Of a stretch of DNA of 64,000 bases, positions 16,166 through 25,377 are shown one piece after another. The number at the start of each line of letters is the position of its first letter. Position 1 is the stretch's first letter. The translations under genes and the position numbers were made by a program. The notes under the pieces are model-generated. The model did not search any database, was not told where the DNA came from, and saw nothing but the letters and a program-made list of their open reading frames with translations. Location: the NCBI GenBank assembly GCA_965202745.1, contig CBDBCB010000018.1, positions 377,667-441,666 on the forward strand. The letters run 5' to 3'. Origin of the DNA: JACKII01 sp965202745. GTDB lineage: Bacteria > Pseudomonadota > Alphaproteobacteria > Bin95.

Positions 16166-17509
16166 ATGAGCCTGTTCTTAAAGCTTCAGCAACGTGCCGC
16201 CGACGGCAAACCCCTGCGCGCAGGCCTGATCGGTGCAGGCAAGTTCGGCTCCATGTTTCTCGCCCAGGTACAGCGAGTGCCGGGCATTCACCTGATCGGC
16301 GTTGCGGACCTGAACGCCGGAAGCGCCCGATCCAACCTCGCCTATGTGGGCTGGCCGGCCGAGAAATACGCTGCCCCCAGCCTCGACGCCGCCGCCAAGA
16401 CCGGTGCCACCTGCGTGACGGACGACGCCATGGCGCTGATCCGGCATCCGGCTATCGATATCGTGATCGAGGCCACCGGCTATCCGCCTGCCGCGGTCGA
16501 ACACTGCCTCGCCGCGTTTGATGCGGGCAAGCAGGTCGTCAACGTGACGGTCGAGGCAGATGCCTTCTGCGGCTATGGCCTGTCACGGCGGGCGGAGGCG
16601 GCAAGCGTGCTCTATTCCATGGCCTATGGCGACCAGCCAGCGCTCACCTGCGATCTGGTGGACTGGGCGCGCACCTGCGGTTTTATCGTGACCGCCGCCG
16701 GGCGCGGCCACAAATGGCTGCCCCAATACCGGACATCAACGCCGGAGACCATGTGGGACTATTGGGGCCTCAGCGCCGAACAGGCCGAACGCGGACGGCT
16801 TAACCCTAAGATGTTCAACGCCTTCCTGGATGGCTCCAAGCCTGCGATTGAGAGCGCCGCCATCGCCAATGCCACCGGCCTGGACGTGCCCGCGGACGGC
16901 CTCCTCTTGCCGCCGGGCTCCGTCGACGACATCCCCACCCTGATGCGCCCGAAGGCCGAAGGCGGCGTGCTGGCGCGCGAGGGCATGGTGGAGGTGGTCT
17001 CCAGCTTGGCCCGGGACGGAACTCCGATCCCGAACGACATCCGCAAGGGTGTGTGGGTCTGCTTCCGTGGCGACACGGACTATATCCGCAACTGCTTCGA
17101 GGAATACCAGGTCACCACCGATCCCAGCGGCCGTTACATGACAATGTTCAAGAAGTGGCACCTGATCGGCCTGGAGCTGGCCTATTCCGTCGCCTCCATC
17201 GGCCTGCGTGGCGAAGCAACCGGCGTCGCCCGGCACTTCATCGGTGACGTGGTAGCGCTCGCCAAGCGCGACCTGAAGGCGGGCGAGATGCTGGACGGCG
17301 AAGGCGGCTATACCGTCTCCGGCGGCCTCCGCCCGGCGCGCGCCTCGGTCGAGGCCGGCATGGTCCCCCTCGGCCTCGCCCATGGCGTCAAGCTGCTGCG
17401 CGACGTACCGGACGGCCAGCCCGTCACCTGGGCCGACGTAGAGGCCGACACCGCAAACGCCGCCTACAAGCTGCGCCGCGAGATGGAGCAGGAGGCGTTT
17501 GCGTCTTAA
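16166..17509 (+). CDS. SAF-domain NAD(P)-dependent homoserine-dehydrogenase-like oxidoreductase
   Basis: A 447-aa protein with an N-terminal Rossmann fold (LRAGLIGAGKFGSMFLAQVQ, VGVAD-type strand) and a catalytic domain like homoserine dehydrogenase/NAD(H)-dependent dehydrogenases (AYGDQPALTCDLVDWARTCG, GHKWLPQYRTSTPETMWDYW). The C-terminus is SAF-like (VALAKRDLKAGEMLDGEGG). This architecture occurs in sugar-acid and branched-chain precursor pathways, but the substrate is unknown. The start at 16166 follows AGAGGT (16155-16160). The gene is complete, one of the few undamaged members of this neighbourhood, and may be co-transcribed with the flavoprotein gene 64 bp upstream. Confidence 0.8.
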   Translation: MSLFLKLQQRAADGKPLRAGLIGAGKFGSMFLAQVQRVPGIHLIGVADLNAGSARSNLAYVGWPAEKYAAPSLDAAAKTGATCVTDDAMALIRHPAIDIVIEATGYPPAAVEHCLAAFDAGKQVVNVTVEADAFCGYGLSRRAEAASVLYSMAYGDQPALTCDLVDWARTCGFIVTAAGRGHKWLPQYRTSTPETMWDYWGLSAEQAERGRLNPKMFNAFLDGSKPAIESAAIANATGLDVPADGLLLPPGSVDDIPTLMRPKAEGGVLAREGMVEVVSSLARDGTPIPNDIRKGVWVCFRGDTDYIRNCFEEYQVTTDPSGRYMTMFKKWHLIGLELAYSVASIGLRGEATGVARHFIGDVVALAKRDLKAGEMLDGEGGYTVSGGLRPARASVEAGMVPLGLAHGVKLLRDVPDGQPVTWADVEADTANAAYKLRREMEQEAFAS

Positions 17510-17592
17510 GCACCCTCACCGCGCCCCTTCCAAATTCCTCGTAATCAGGCACACTGACCGGCGTAAATACCAGCCGTCCAGGAGCCTCGCCC

Positions 17593-18713
17593 ATGCTGAA
17601 GTCTGAAGACAACGAACTCCTCTGTCGCGTTGGCCCTGGCACGCCGATGGGCGAACTGTTCCGCCGCTTCTGGATCCCCGCCTTCATGCCGCACGAACTG
17701 GCGGAGCCCGATGGCCAGCCCGTGCGCTTCCGGCTGCTGGGGGAGGAGACCTGGTCGCCTTCCGCGATACGCAGCGCCCAGAGACCGACTTCAAGCACAA
17801 GGTCCGCATCAAGATCTACAGCGCCGCCGAATGGGGCGGCTATATCTGGGTCTATATGGGACCGCCGGAGCGCAAGCCGCCGCTGCCGGAATTCGAATGG
17901 GCCACGCTGCCGCCGGAGCACCGCTGGCAGCGCAAATGGCACTACAATGCCAACTACATGCAGGGGCTGGAGGGCGAACTCGATACCTGCCACACCAGCT
18001 TCCTGCACAAGGTGGACGACCTCGGCACGCTCTCCGATGGGCTGAAGGAGGCCGTCGGCAATTGGGGAAAGGACGGCATGCCCCGGCTCGACGTACGCGA
18101 CACCGAATACGGCTACTATTACGGCTCGCAGCGGGACATGGGCGATGGGCTCTATAACTGGCGGATCACCCAGTGGGTGCTGCCCTGGAACTCCATCATT
18201 CCGCAGCCACAATTCCCGATCTCGTCCCGCGCCTATGTTCCCATCGACGACGAGAACACCTTTGTCTTCGGCACGTCCTATAACCCCGAGGAGCCAATGA
18301 CGGAGACGGACCGGAATTATCTGGAGACCGGCCTCGGCGCTGCGCCCAAGCTCATCCCCGGCACGTTTACGCCCGAAGTGAACCTGGACAACGACTATCA
18401 GCGCGACTACGCGGCCAAGAAGCGGGGCCATTCCTCCGGCGTGCCCGGCATCAACAACCAGGACCGCGCCCTGGTGGAGATGATGGGCACCATCGCCGAC
18501 CGCTCCAAGGAGCATCTGGGCACGTCCGACGTGGCGGTGATCGCCGCGCGGCGGACACTGCTGCGGCTGGCAAAGGAACTCGCCGCCGGCAAGGAACCTG
18601 ATTTCCCGCACCATCCTGCCGCGTTCGGCGTCCGCCCCATCGATGTAAAGACCCGTGACGAAGGCTTGGATGCTGTTGTGACCCAGTACCAGGACAAGCT
18701 CCAATTGCCATAG
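17593..18713 (+). pseudogene. Rieske oxygenase alpha-subunit-like gene lacking the Rieske domain
   Basis: The N-terminus MLKSEDNELLCRVGPGTPMG and FRRFWIPAFMPHELAEPDGQ is that of a phthalate-dioxygenase-type oxygenase. Near 17750 the frame shifts, giving DLVAFRDTQ joined directly to RPETDFKHKVRIKIYSAAEW. The whole [2Fe-2S] segment with its CxH and CxxH ligands, which normally lies between these two, is absent. The catalytic domain is kept, including the mononuclear iron motif ELDTCHTSFLHK (D-x-x-H-x4-H), and is open to the TAG at 18713. Without the Rieske cluster it cannot receive electrons, so this is a decayed oxygenase. Confidence 0.85.
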
Positions 18714-18754
18714 ATAACCGAAACTGGCCGCTAACAGCCTGGGAGAATGATCCC

Positions 18755-19417
18755 TTGACCCGAATAAGCCTGACCCGGATATGCCGTCTGCCGCTCGCCG
18801 CGCTTGCAATCGCTCTGCTTGCGCTCCCCGTCTACAGCGTGGCTGCAACACCCAGTTTCGATTGTGCCAAGGCAGGATCTTCCGCCGAGAAGGCCGTCTG
18901 CGGGAGCGAAGACCTGGCCGCGCTCGACCGGGAGACCGCCCGGCTCTACAGGCTCGCCACCAAAGGCCCACACATGACGGCAGAAAGGTTGACGCATCTC
19001 AAAGCCGTCCAGCGCGGCTGGATCAAAGGCCGCGATGATTGTTGGAAATTCGGCGATGGTCTGGAGCCGTGCATTGCCCAGGAATATGTCAGCCGCATCC
19101 ATAGCCTGCGCGAAAGCTATGCCGATGCGCGGTACAACGATGCAAGCGGCACCAGCCTGGGCCCATTCCTCTATGTCTGCACCGGTCTGCAAGCGGGGCT
19201 CTCCGCCGTGTTCGTCAATGGAGACACGGCTAAGTACGTCTCGCTGAAGTGGACAACCCATGCGATAGCGCTTCCCCAGGCAGTATCTGGGTCTGGTGCT
19301 CGCTATGTTGGCAGCAATTTCGAGGGCGAGTTCACGTTCTGGGTAAAAGGGCAGAATGCCTCCTTTTCCCGCCCCGACGAACCAGCCCTGACATGCAGTG
19401 TCGAAGAAGCCGGATAG
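18755..19417 (+). CDS. secreted lysozyme-inhibitor-like protein (LprI-type plus MliC-type domains)
   Basis: A 220-aa secreted protein. The N-terminus is a signal peptide (RLPLAALAIALLALPVYSVAA). Residues ~33-115 form an LprI/DUF1311-like domain (FDCAKAGSSAEKAVCGSEDL, LDRETARLYRLA, VQRGWIKGRDDCW) with paired cysteines. Residues ~130-218 resemble MliC (FLYVCTGLQAGLSAVFVNGD, SGSGARYVGSNFEGEFTFWV), the inhibitor of c-type lysozyme. The start is TTG 18755 with GGGAGAA 7 nt upstream. Its likely role is periplasmic protection against host or predator lysozyme. It is about 40 bp after the Rieske remnant but functionally unrelated. Confidence 0.8.
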   Translation: MTRISLTRICRLPLAALAIALLALPVYSVAATPSFDCAKAGSSAEKAVCGSEDLAALDRETARLYRLATKGPHMTAERLTHLKAVQRGWIKGRDDCWKFGDGLEPCIAQEYVSRIHSLRESYADARYNDASGTSLGPFLYVCTGLQAGLSAVFVNGDTAKYVSLKWTTHAIALPQAVSGSGARYVGSNFEGEFTFWVKGQNASFSRPDEPALTCSVEEAG

Positions 19418-19569
19418 TCTGGCGGCAAACGCGATCGTCAGACAAACCAGCGTTCCAAACGCGAATGTCTTTGGCGTTGTCACTGCATCAGCAGAACTAG
19501 AAGGCGGCAAGGACCATAAATGCCCCAGCCGGGCGCAAACCCTGTTAGCGCCGCCGTTACCCATCGCCC

Positions 19570-20964
19570 CTAAATCATGAACGCCCCAGCAAGTCCCAGA
19601 AACGCGAAGAAGCCCACAACATCCGTTGCCGTTGTCAGCAGGACGGATGACGCCACCGCCGGGTCGATCTTGAACCTGTCCAGCGCCAGAGGGATGCCAA
19701 CGCCGAAAAAGCCCGCGATGATCATGTTGAGGATCATCGCCGCCGCAATCACGCAGCCTAAGATTGGGTCGCCGAACCAAAGCCCGGCCAAAACACCGGC
19801 GATCACCGCAAACAGAAACCCATTAATCCCGCCGACCATCACCTCTTTCCAGAGGATGCGCATGGCGTTGCGCTTGTTCAACTGGCGCATGGCGAGCGCC
19901 CGCACCGACACGGTAAGGGTCTGTGTCCCGGCATTGCCGCCCATGCTGGCGACAATGGGCATTAGCACGGCCAGGGCCATGATCTGGTCGATCGTCGCCT
20001 CGAACATAGCGATCACGGCGGAGGCCAGAATGGCGGTACCCAGGTTGATGAACAGCCACTGGAACCGCGCCTTGGTGGTTTCCCAGGTGTCTTGATAAAG
20101 GTCACCCTCGGCCACGCCGGCCATGCGCAACAGGTCGTCTTCGTGCTCTTCGTCGATAACGTCGACGATATCGTCAATCGTCACCACGCCCAGCAACCGC
20201 CCGTCTTCGCCCACAATCGGGGCAGAGGTCAGGTTGCGCTGCCGGAATTCATGGGCCAGGTCTTCCTGGTCCATGGTCACGGTAAAGGAAATCAGCGGGC
20301 TTTCCATGATATCGCTGATCAGCACATGCCGGCGATTGCGCAGGATGCGGCTTAACGCGATCTGACCGATGGGAGCGTGGCGCGGGTCGATCACGAAAAT
20401 GTCGTAAAAATCGTCCGGCAGCTCGTGGGACGAGCGCAGAAAATCGATGGTATCGCCAACCGTCCAGAAGCCCGGGATCGCTAGCAGGTCGCGCTGCATC
20501 AGGCGGCCGGCGGTGTATTCCGGATAAGTCAGACCTTGGCGCAGCAGCACCTGGTCAGCTTCCGGCAGGCGGCCCAGCAGGTCTTCCAGCTGTTCTGGCT
20601 CCAGGTCGCAAATGACCTCCAGCGCGTCATCCGATTCCAGGTCGGCAACGGCTGCGGCCAGCTCTTCCGGCTGCAGGATCTCCAGAACGTCTTCGAGGAC
20701 GGCGCCGTCCAACTCCGGCAGAACTTCCGGATCAAGCGTATCGCCCAGATTGTGGATCAGGCCGGTCCGGTCCTCGCCGCTCAGGCCTTCCAGTATGTCG
20801 GCAACATCAGCCGCCGACAGCGGCTCTACCAGTGCGCGAACACTCTCTTCGTCGTTCGCACGGACGGCTTCTTCGATCTGATCGATGAGTTCGTGACTCA
20901 ACGTACCCGCAGGCACTTTGGTGTCTTCCGGAGCGATTGGCTCAAGCTCTTCAATCTGTGCCAT
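19570..20964 (-). CDS. mgtE: magnesium transporter MgtE
   Basis: A 464-aa protein with the MgtE layout. The N-terminal helical superhelix domain (residues ~25-140; HELIDQIEEAVRANDEESVR, DVADILEGLSGEDR) is followed by a CBS-domain pair (~145-265; MQRDLLAIPGFWTVGDTIDF, SAPIVGEDGRLLGVVTIDDI). Five C-terminal membrane helices (~290-464) include LMPIVASMGGNAGTQTLTV, the pore-lining signature. Mg2+ bound between the N and CBS domains gates the channel in the family. Length and motifs are complete. tRNA-Leu lies upstream on the same strand, about 105 bp away. Confidence 0.95.
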   Translation of the reverse strand: MAQIEELEPIAPEDTKVPAGTLSHELIDQIEEAVRANDEESVRALVEPLSAADVADILEGLSGEDRTGLIHNLGDTLDPEVLPELDGAVLEDVLEILQPEELAAAVADLESDDALEVICDLEPEQLEDLLGRLPEADQVLLRQGLTYPEYTAGRLMQRDLLAIPGFWTVGDTIDFLRSSHELPDDFYDIFVIDPRHAPIGQIALSRILRNRRHVLISDIMESPLISFTVTMDQEDLAHEFRQRNLTSAPIVGEDGRLLGVVTIDDIVDVIDEEHEDDLLRMAGVAEGDLYQDTWETTKARFQWLFINLGTAILASAVIAMFEATIDQIMALAVLMPIVASMGGNAGTQTLTVSVRALAMRQLNKRNAMRILWKEVMVGGINGFLFAVIAGVLAGLWFGDPILGCVIAAAMILNMIIAGFFGVGIPLALDRFKIDPAVASSVLLTTATDVVGFFAFLGLAGAFMI

Positions 20965-21069
20965 TGGCCGCTCCTTACATCACCAGAAGGGGTGTGTTTT
21001 CAGACGTTGCCTCGTTTATTGTTTTGCCACCAGACTCGATGTCTCGGCTCACTTGCTGCTCCTGTGAGG

Positions 21070-21156
21070 TGGTGCGGTCGAGAAGACTCGAACTTCCACG
21101 GGATTTCTCCCACAGCGACCTCAACGCTGCGCGTCTACCAATTCCGCCACGACCGC
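21070..21156 (-). tRNA. tRNA-Leu (anticodon GAG)
   Basis: On the minus strand the sequence begins GCGGTCGTGGCGGAATTGGT at 21156 and ends CGACCGC-A-CCA at 21070. The 7-bp acceptor stem GCGGTCG/CGACCGC, D-arm, anticodon arm CAGCG-TTGAGGT-CGCTG (anticodon GAG), a long class II variable arm (TGGGAGAAATCCCG) and T-arm GTTCGAGTC are all visible. CCA is encoded. The 87-nt length is normal for tRNA-Leu. Confidence 0.95.
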
Positions 21157-21243
21157 TTATGTTCCGAGGAGCTAGGAACACTATTTACCGCCAAGCGCCT
21201 TCGCTGTGCGGTAAGAGACGAGGCAGATAGCAGAGGGATGCCC

Positions 21244-21927
21244 ATGGATCAAGCGCTCGTTCGCCCCCTTGAGTGGACCGTAGCAGCCACGCCGGTCGCG
21301 TACGGTGACGCCGTTGCGCAAATGGAAGCGCGGGTGGCCGCAATCCGCCCCGGTGAAGCCGCAGAATGGGTCTGGCTGGTGGAGCATCCGCCGCTCTATA
21401 CGGCTGGAACCAGCGCAAATGCTGACGATTTGCTGACGCCGGACCGCTTTCCGGTGTTCGAGACCGGGCGCGGCGGCCAATACACCTATCACGGCCCCGG
21501 CCAGCGCGTGGCCTATGTTATGCTGGACCTGCGCGCTCGGCGGTTGGGGGTGCGTGACTATGTCTGCCGTCTGGAGGACTGGATCATCGCCACGCTTGCC
21601 CGTTTCGGCCTGCGGGGAGAGCGGCGCGACGGCCGTATCGGCATTTGGGTGGACCGCGGCCCGGATGGTTTGGGCGGCAGACGCGAAGACAAGATTGCCG
21701 CCCTCGGCGTCCGAATCCGCCGCTGGGTCAGCTACCACGGCATTGCCATCAACGTAGAGCCGGACTTGGAGCATTTTGCCGGCATTGTCCCCTGCGGCAT
21801 CAGCCAGCACGGCGTGACCTCCCTGGTCGATCTGGGCTATCCAGTGACCATGGCTGACCTGGATGCCGCACTTGCTGCGGCCTTCGACGACGTGTTTGGC
21901 TCAACGTCCGACGGAGAACCCCCTTAA
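21244..21927 (+). CDS. lipB: lipoyl(octanoyl) transferase LipB
   Basis: A 227-aa enzyme that transfers octanoate from acyl carrier protein to lipoyl domains. The family motifs are RGGQYTYHGPGQRVAYVMLD (substrate/His region), DKIAALGVRIRRWVSYHG with the catalytic Lys, and FAGIVPCGISQHGVTSL with the catalytic Cys. I prefer ATG 21244 over ATG 21238 because AGAGGG (21231-21236) is then 7 nt upstream rather than 1. The frame stays open far upstream but crosses the tRNA, so that extension is not coding. The gene is complete. Confidence 0.93.
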   Translation: MDQALVRPLEWTVAATPVAYGDAVAQMEARVAAIRPGEAAEWVWLVEHPPLYTAGTSANADDLLTPDRFPVFETGRGGQYTYHGPGQRVAYVMLDLRARRLGVRDYVCRLEDWIIATLARFGLRGERRDGRIGIWVDRGPDGLGGRREDKIAALGVRIRRWVSYHGIAINVEPDLEHFAGIVPCGISQHGVTSLVDLGYPVTMADLDAALAAAFDDVFGSTSDGEPP

Positions 21928-21991
21928 CCCTTGACCGCTGTCCTACCCAGAGGCCAGCCTAGGGCCGCATGGCCAAGATGAGGACGAAACG

Positions 21992-23290
21992 ATGAGCGCC
22001 AACCTGTTCGCCCCCTCCTACAAGCCAGAATCCTTCTGGTGGGAGCGCAGCCCGCTGACCCAACGGCCAGACACCGCCCTGCCTCAGCAGGCCGACGTGG
22101 TCATCATCGGCTCCGGCTATACCGGCCTGCACGCCGCCATTCAGACCGCGCGGGGCGGGCGGCATACGGTGGTGATAGAGGCCAACGCCATCGGCAGCGG
22201 CTGCAGCAGCCGCAATGGCGGCCAAGTCTCCACCTCCATCAAACACAGCTACGCGACCCTGGCGCAAAAATACGACACCACGCTGGCCTATAACCTGGTG
22301 AAGGAAGGCCACAATGCCCTGCAATGGATCGGTGAGTTCATCGAACGGGAAGGCATCGACTGCGACTACCGCGTGGTCGGGCGTTACTATGCCGGCCACT
22401 CGCCCGGCAATTTCGAGAAGCTGGCCAAGTCCTATGAGAATACGCCCAAAGGACTGGAGACTGATTTTCAGGTGGTCACCAAAGCTGAGCAGGCGGCGGA
22501 GATCGACAGCTCCCTTTATCATGGCGGCGTCGTGCTGCCGCACCACGCTTCGGTCGATCCGGGCGCCTATCACCAGGGTCTGGTGGCACGGGCGGAGGAC
22601 GCCGGCGCCACCCTGGTCGAGTACTGCCGGGCATCAGGCATCAGCGGCAGTGCGGGCAATCTGACCGTCCACACGCAGAAAGGCGATATCCGGGCCCGGA
22701 ACGTGATCGTCGCCACCAACGGCTACACGGCCAAGCCCACGCCCTGGCACCAGCGCCGCATTATCCCAATCGGCAGCTATATCATTGCAACGGAGCCGCT
22801 GGAGCCCGCGCTGATCCAGCGTCTGATCCCAAAGCAGCGGGTTATCAGCGACACCCGCAAGCTGGTGGTCTATTACCGGACCTGCCCGGAAGGCAAACGG
22901 ATCGTCTTCGGCGGCCGGGTCTCCATCGCAGAGACAGACCCCACCGCCGCCGCCCCTGCCCTGCACGCGGAGATGGCTCGCCGCTTTCCGGACCTGGCCC
23001 AAACGCCAATCACCCACGCCTGGATGGGATTCGTCGGCTACACGTTTGACGAGATGCCCCACCTAGGAGAGCGCGACGGCAGGCACTATTCCATGGGCTA
23101 TTGCGGTTCCGGCATTTCGCTCTCCAGCTATTTCGGTGCCAAGATCGGCCAGCAGGTGCTGGGCTTGGCCGAGGGCAACAGCCCCCTCACCGGTCTGGAT
23201 TTCCCCTCGCGGCCCTATTACTGGGGCAATCCGTGGTTTCTGGCCCCCTCCATCCGCTACTACCGCTGGCATGATGAGCGGGCTGCCTAA
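21992..23290 (+). CDS. FAD-dependent oxidoreductase (DAO family, PuuB-like)
   Basis: A 432-aa D-amino-acid-oxidase-superfamily flavoprotein close in plan to gamma-glutamylputrescine oxidoreductases. The FAD motif is ADVVIIGSGYTGLHAAIQTA (residues ~29-48), followed by GSGCSSRNGGQVSTSIK, typical of the PuuB/OrdL branch. The C-terminus has HAWMGFVGYTFDEMPHLGER and GYCGSGISLSSYFGAKIGQQ. It would oxidise an amine or amino acid to an imine, releasing peroxide. It starts 65 bp after lipB in the same direction and the frame is intact. No glutamine-synthetase-like PuuA partner is nearby. Confidence 0.85.
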   Translation: MSANLFAPSYKPESFWWERSPLTQRPDTALPQQADVVIIGSGYTGLHAAIQTARGGRHTVVIEANAIGSGCSSRNGGQVSTSIKHSYATLAQKYDTTLAYNLVKEGHNALQWIGEFIEREGIDCDYRVVGRYYAGHSPGNFEKLAKSYENTPKGLETDFQVVTKAEQAAEIDSSLYHGGVVLPHHASVDPGAYHQGLVARAEDAGATLVEYCRASGISGSAGNLTVHTQKGDIRARNVIVATNGYTAKPTPWHQRRIIPIGSYIIATEPLEPALIQRLIPKQRVISDTRKLVVYYRTCPEGKRIVFGGRVSIAETDPTAAAPALHAEMARRFPDLAQTPITHAWMGFVGYTFDEMPHLGERDGRHYSMGYCGSGISLSSYFGAKIGQQVLGLAEGNSPLTGLDFPSRPYYWGNPWFLAPSIRYYRWHDERAA

Positions 23291-23401
23291 CCATATCCAG
23301 GGCATCGCCGGTTCAAGCTGAATCCCTAACGCGATCAATTTGCCGGGCAAGATGCGCTAATACCACCGGCAGGGGATTGGAAGAGCGGCCAGCGTCAGCC
23401 G

Positions 23402-24556
23402 CTACGGCGCGGCGTCGGCCAGCGGCACCTCCCAAGCGTCGTAGCTGTAGACAGCGTCGATCTCCGCCCTGATCTTTGCCATGTCATTCAGGCGGGAGAT
23501 CTGCTGGATGCGTGCCGTCCGCGGCCTGCGGCTGTTCTCGTAGACCCGCAGCACCCGGTTGACGTCATCCGGCCCGGCACCATCCAGCGCGCGGGCGAGC
23601 ACCGCCGCATCCTCGATTGAGGTCGCCGCGCCCTGGGCCATGTAGGGGGTCATCGGGTGGCAAGCGTCGCCCATCAGGGTCGCCCGGTGGCCACTCCATT
23701 GGGGCATCGGCTCGCGCGTGACCAGCGCCCATTTGTGAACCTGCGGGCAGACCTCCAGCACTGAGCGCACACGTGGATGGAAGTCCTTGTAGGCCGCGCG
23801 TAAAGTATCCAGATTGCCCACCTCCGACCAGGACTCGATCGCAAAATCCGGCTCCGGCGTGCTGGTGACGAAGTAGACCTCATCCCGGCGCGGGTTAATA
23901 TAATACATCACGATGTGCCGGTCCGGCCCCCACCACTTGGCGCTGCCATCCAGCAGCGGCTCCTTCAGCAGCGAGGCTGGAAACGTCGTGCGGTAGGCAA
24001 CCCGGCCGGTAAAGCGCGCCTGCTCCGGCCCGAACAATTGCCCGCGCACCACCGAGTGGATGCCATCCGCGCCGATAACCAGGTCGGCAGAAGCCGTGCT
24101 GCCATCCTTGAACCGCAGCGCAACACCCCGCTCGCCAGCATCGAAGCCGGTCAGCCGCTTGTTGTGGTGCACATGCTCCGCCGGTACGATGCCCGCCAGT
24201 GCCGCGTGCAGGTCGCCCCGGTGCATGTAGAAATAGGGGGCGCCATAGCGCTCCTCCACATGGCTTCCCAGGGGCCGTTCCCAAGTGATTTCCGCTGTAT
24301 CCGACTGCCGGTTCAGGGAGGAATCAGGCCGGAATGCCAGTTCGCGGAACTTTGGCTCCAGCCCCAGCTTGCGCAGGACCTTGACCGCGTTGGGCGTCTG
24401 CTGAATGCCAGCGCCGATCCTGGCAAAGGCCCGCGCCTGCTCATAGACGCGCACCTTGTGACCGCTCCGCAGCAGCGCGGCTGCCGCGGCAAGCCCGCCG
24501 ATCCCAGCACCGATGATGGCAATGCTGAGGCCGCCAGAGGATTGATTCGTTGGCAT
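23402..24556 (-). CDS. FAD-dependent aromatic monooxygenase (salicylate-hydroxylase-like)
   Basis: A 384-aa class A flavin hydroxylase. IAIIGAGIGGLAAAAALLRS is the FAD GxGxxG site, DLVIGADGIHSVVRG is the DG motif that binds FAD and NADPH, and LMGDACHPMTPYMAQGA is the GD motif. The order and length are those of 3- or 6-hydroxybenzoate/salicylate hydroxylases. The substrate is probably a small aromatic acid. The crotonase gene is upstream on the same strand with only 20 bp between stop and start, so the pair likely forms an operon. Confidence 0.88.
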   Translation of the reverse strand: MPTNQSSGGLSIAIIGAGIGGLAAAAALLRSGHKVRVYEQARAFARIGAGIQQTPNAVKVLRKLGLEPKFRELAFRPDSSLNRQSDTAEITWERPLGSHVEERYGAPYFYMHRGDLHAALAGIVPAEHVHHNKRLTGFDAGERGVALRFKDGSTASADLVIGADGIHSVVRGQLFGPEQARFTGRVAYRTTFPASLLKEPLLDGSAKWWGPDRHIVMYYINPRRDEVYFVTSTPEPDFAIESWSEVGNLDTLRAAYKDFHPRVRSVLEVCPQVHKWALVTREPMPQWSGHRATLMGDACHPMTPYMAQGAATSIEDAAVLARALDGAGPDDVNRVLRVYENSRRPRTARIQQISRLNDMAKIRAEIDAVYSYDAWEVPLADAAP

Positions 24557-24576
24557 TCCCGGTTCTCCCGCGCGTG

Positions 24577-25377
24577 TTACCCCTTGTCCCCGCCCGCTTC
24601 GTCCACCTTCAGCTTGGCATTGCCACCCAGGAACTTGCGCAGGCGATCCTGGGTTTCCGGGGGCTTGGCCAGGTTGGAGTTCATGTACTCCATGAACAGG
24701 CCGTCATCGTGCGACAGGTCGTTGATGCGTGGCAGCAGGTTGGTGATCTGCCAATTGGTGAGCGGTGTGTTGGTGGCGATCTTCTCCGCCAGTTCCATGG
24801 CCTTGGCCCGTTCCTCACCGGCGGGCACCACGTATTGCATGACCCGCGCCTGGCGCGCCTCCTCGCACGAGAGGATGCGGCCGGTCAGCATCATGTCCGC
24901 CATAGTGGCGTAGCCGATGACCCGCTGCACCCAGACGGTGCCGCCGCCGCCGACAAAGATACCACGCTGCCCTTCCGGCAGGCCGAACACCGCGGTGTCC
25001 GCCACCACGCGGATGTGGGTGGCGCAGGCAAACTCCAGCCCGCCGCCGATCACCGGTCCGTGCAGGGCCAAGACGAAGGGAATGCCGCTCCGGCTGATCA
25101 GGTTGAAGGCCCGGTGCCAGGGCGAACCCTGCACCAGCGAGCTATAGAAGCCGCCCTGCTCCAACCGTTCGGCCAGCCAGCCCAGGTCCAACCCGGCTGA
25201 GAAGTTCGGCCCATGCCCGAACAGCACCGCCGCCCGCGCCTCCCGCGAGGCCCGGATGGCTGCTTCGGAGAGCCCCTCCAGCACCGCCAGATTGATGGCG
25301 TTCCGCTTGTCCGGGCGGTTGACGCCAATGACGGCAACGCTGTCCTGCAACTCGTAGGTGACGATATCAGCGGCCAT
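24577..25377 (-). CDS. enoyl-CoA hydratase/isomerase family protein
   Basis: A 266-aa crotonase. VAVIGVNRPDKRNAINLAVL is the N-terminal family motif, AAVLFGHGPNFSAGLDLGWL carries the first oxyanion-hole segment, and PFVLALHGPVIGGGLEFACA carries the second, with the GGG-E site. I chose ATG 25377 (MAADIVTYELQDSV); the open frame extends to 25440, but the added 21 residues are unlike the family. The C-terminus ends in a charged tail (GGNAKLKVDEAGGDKG). Upstream lies the repeat-bearing region 25378-25801. Confidence 0.88.
   Translation of the reverse strand: MAADIVTYELQDSVAVIGVNRPDKRNAINLAVLEGLSEAAIRASREARAAVLFGHGPNFSAGLDLGWLAERLEQGGFYSSLVQGSPWHRAFNLISRSGIPFVLALHGPVIGGGLEFACATHIRVVADTAVFGLPEGQRGIFVGGGGTVWVQRVIGYATMADMMLTGRILSCEEARQARVMQYVVPAGEERAKAMELAEKIATNTPLTNWQITNLLPRINDLSHDDGLFMEYMNSNLAKPPETQDRLRKFLGGNAKLKVDEAGGDKG

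Noticed and set aside
20536..21237. Long plus-strand open frame upstream of and in frame with lipB
   Set aside because: It runs antisense through mgtE and the tRNA-Leu gene. LipB homology begins only at MDQALVRPLEW, and a ribosome binding site precedes ATG 21244.
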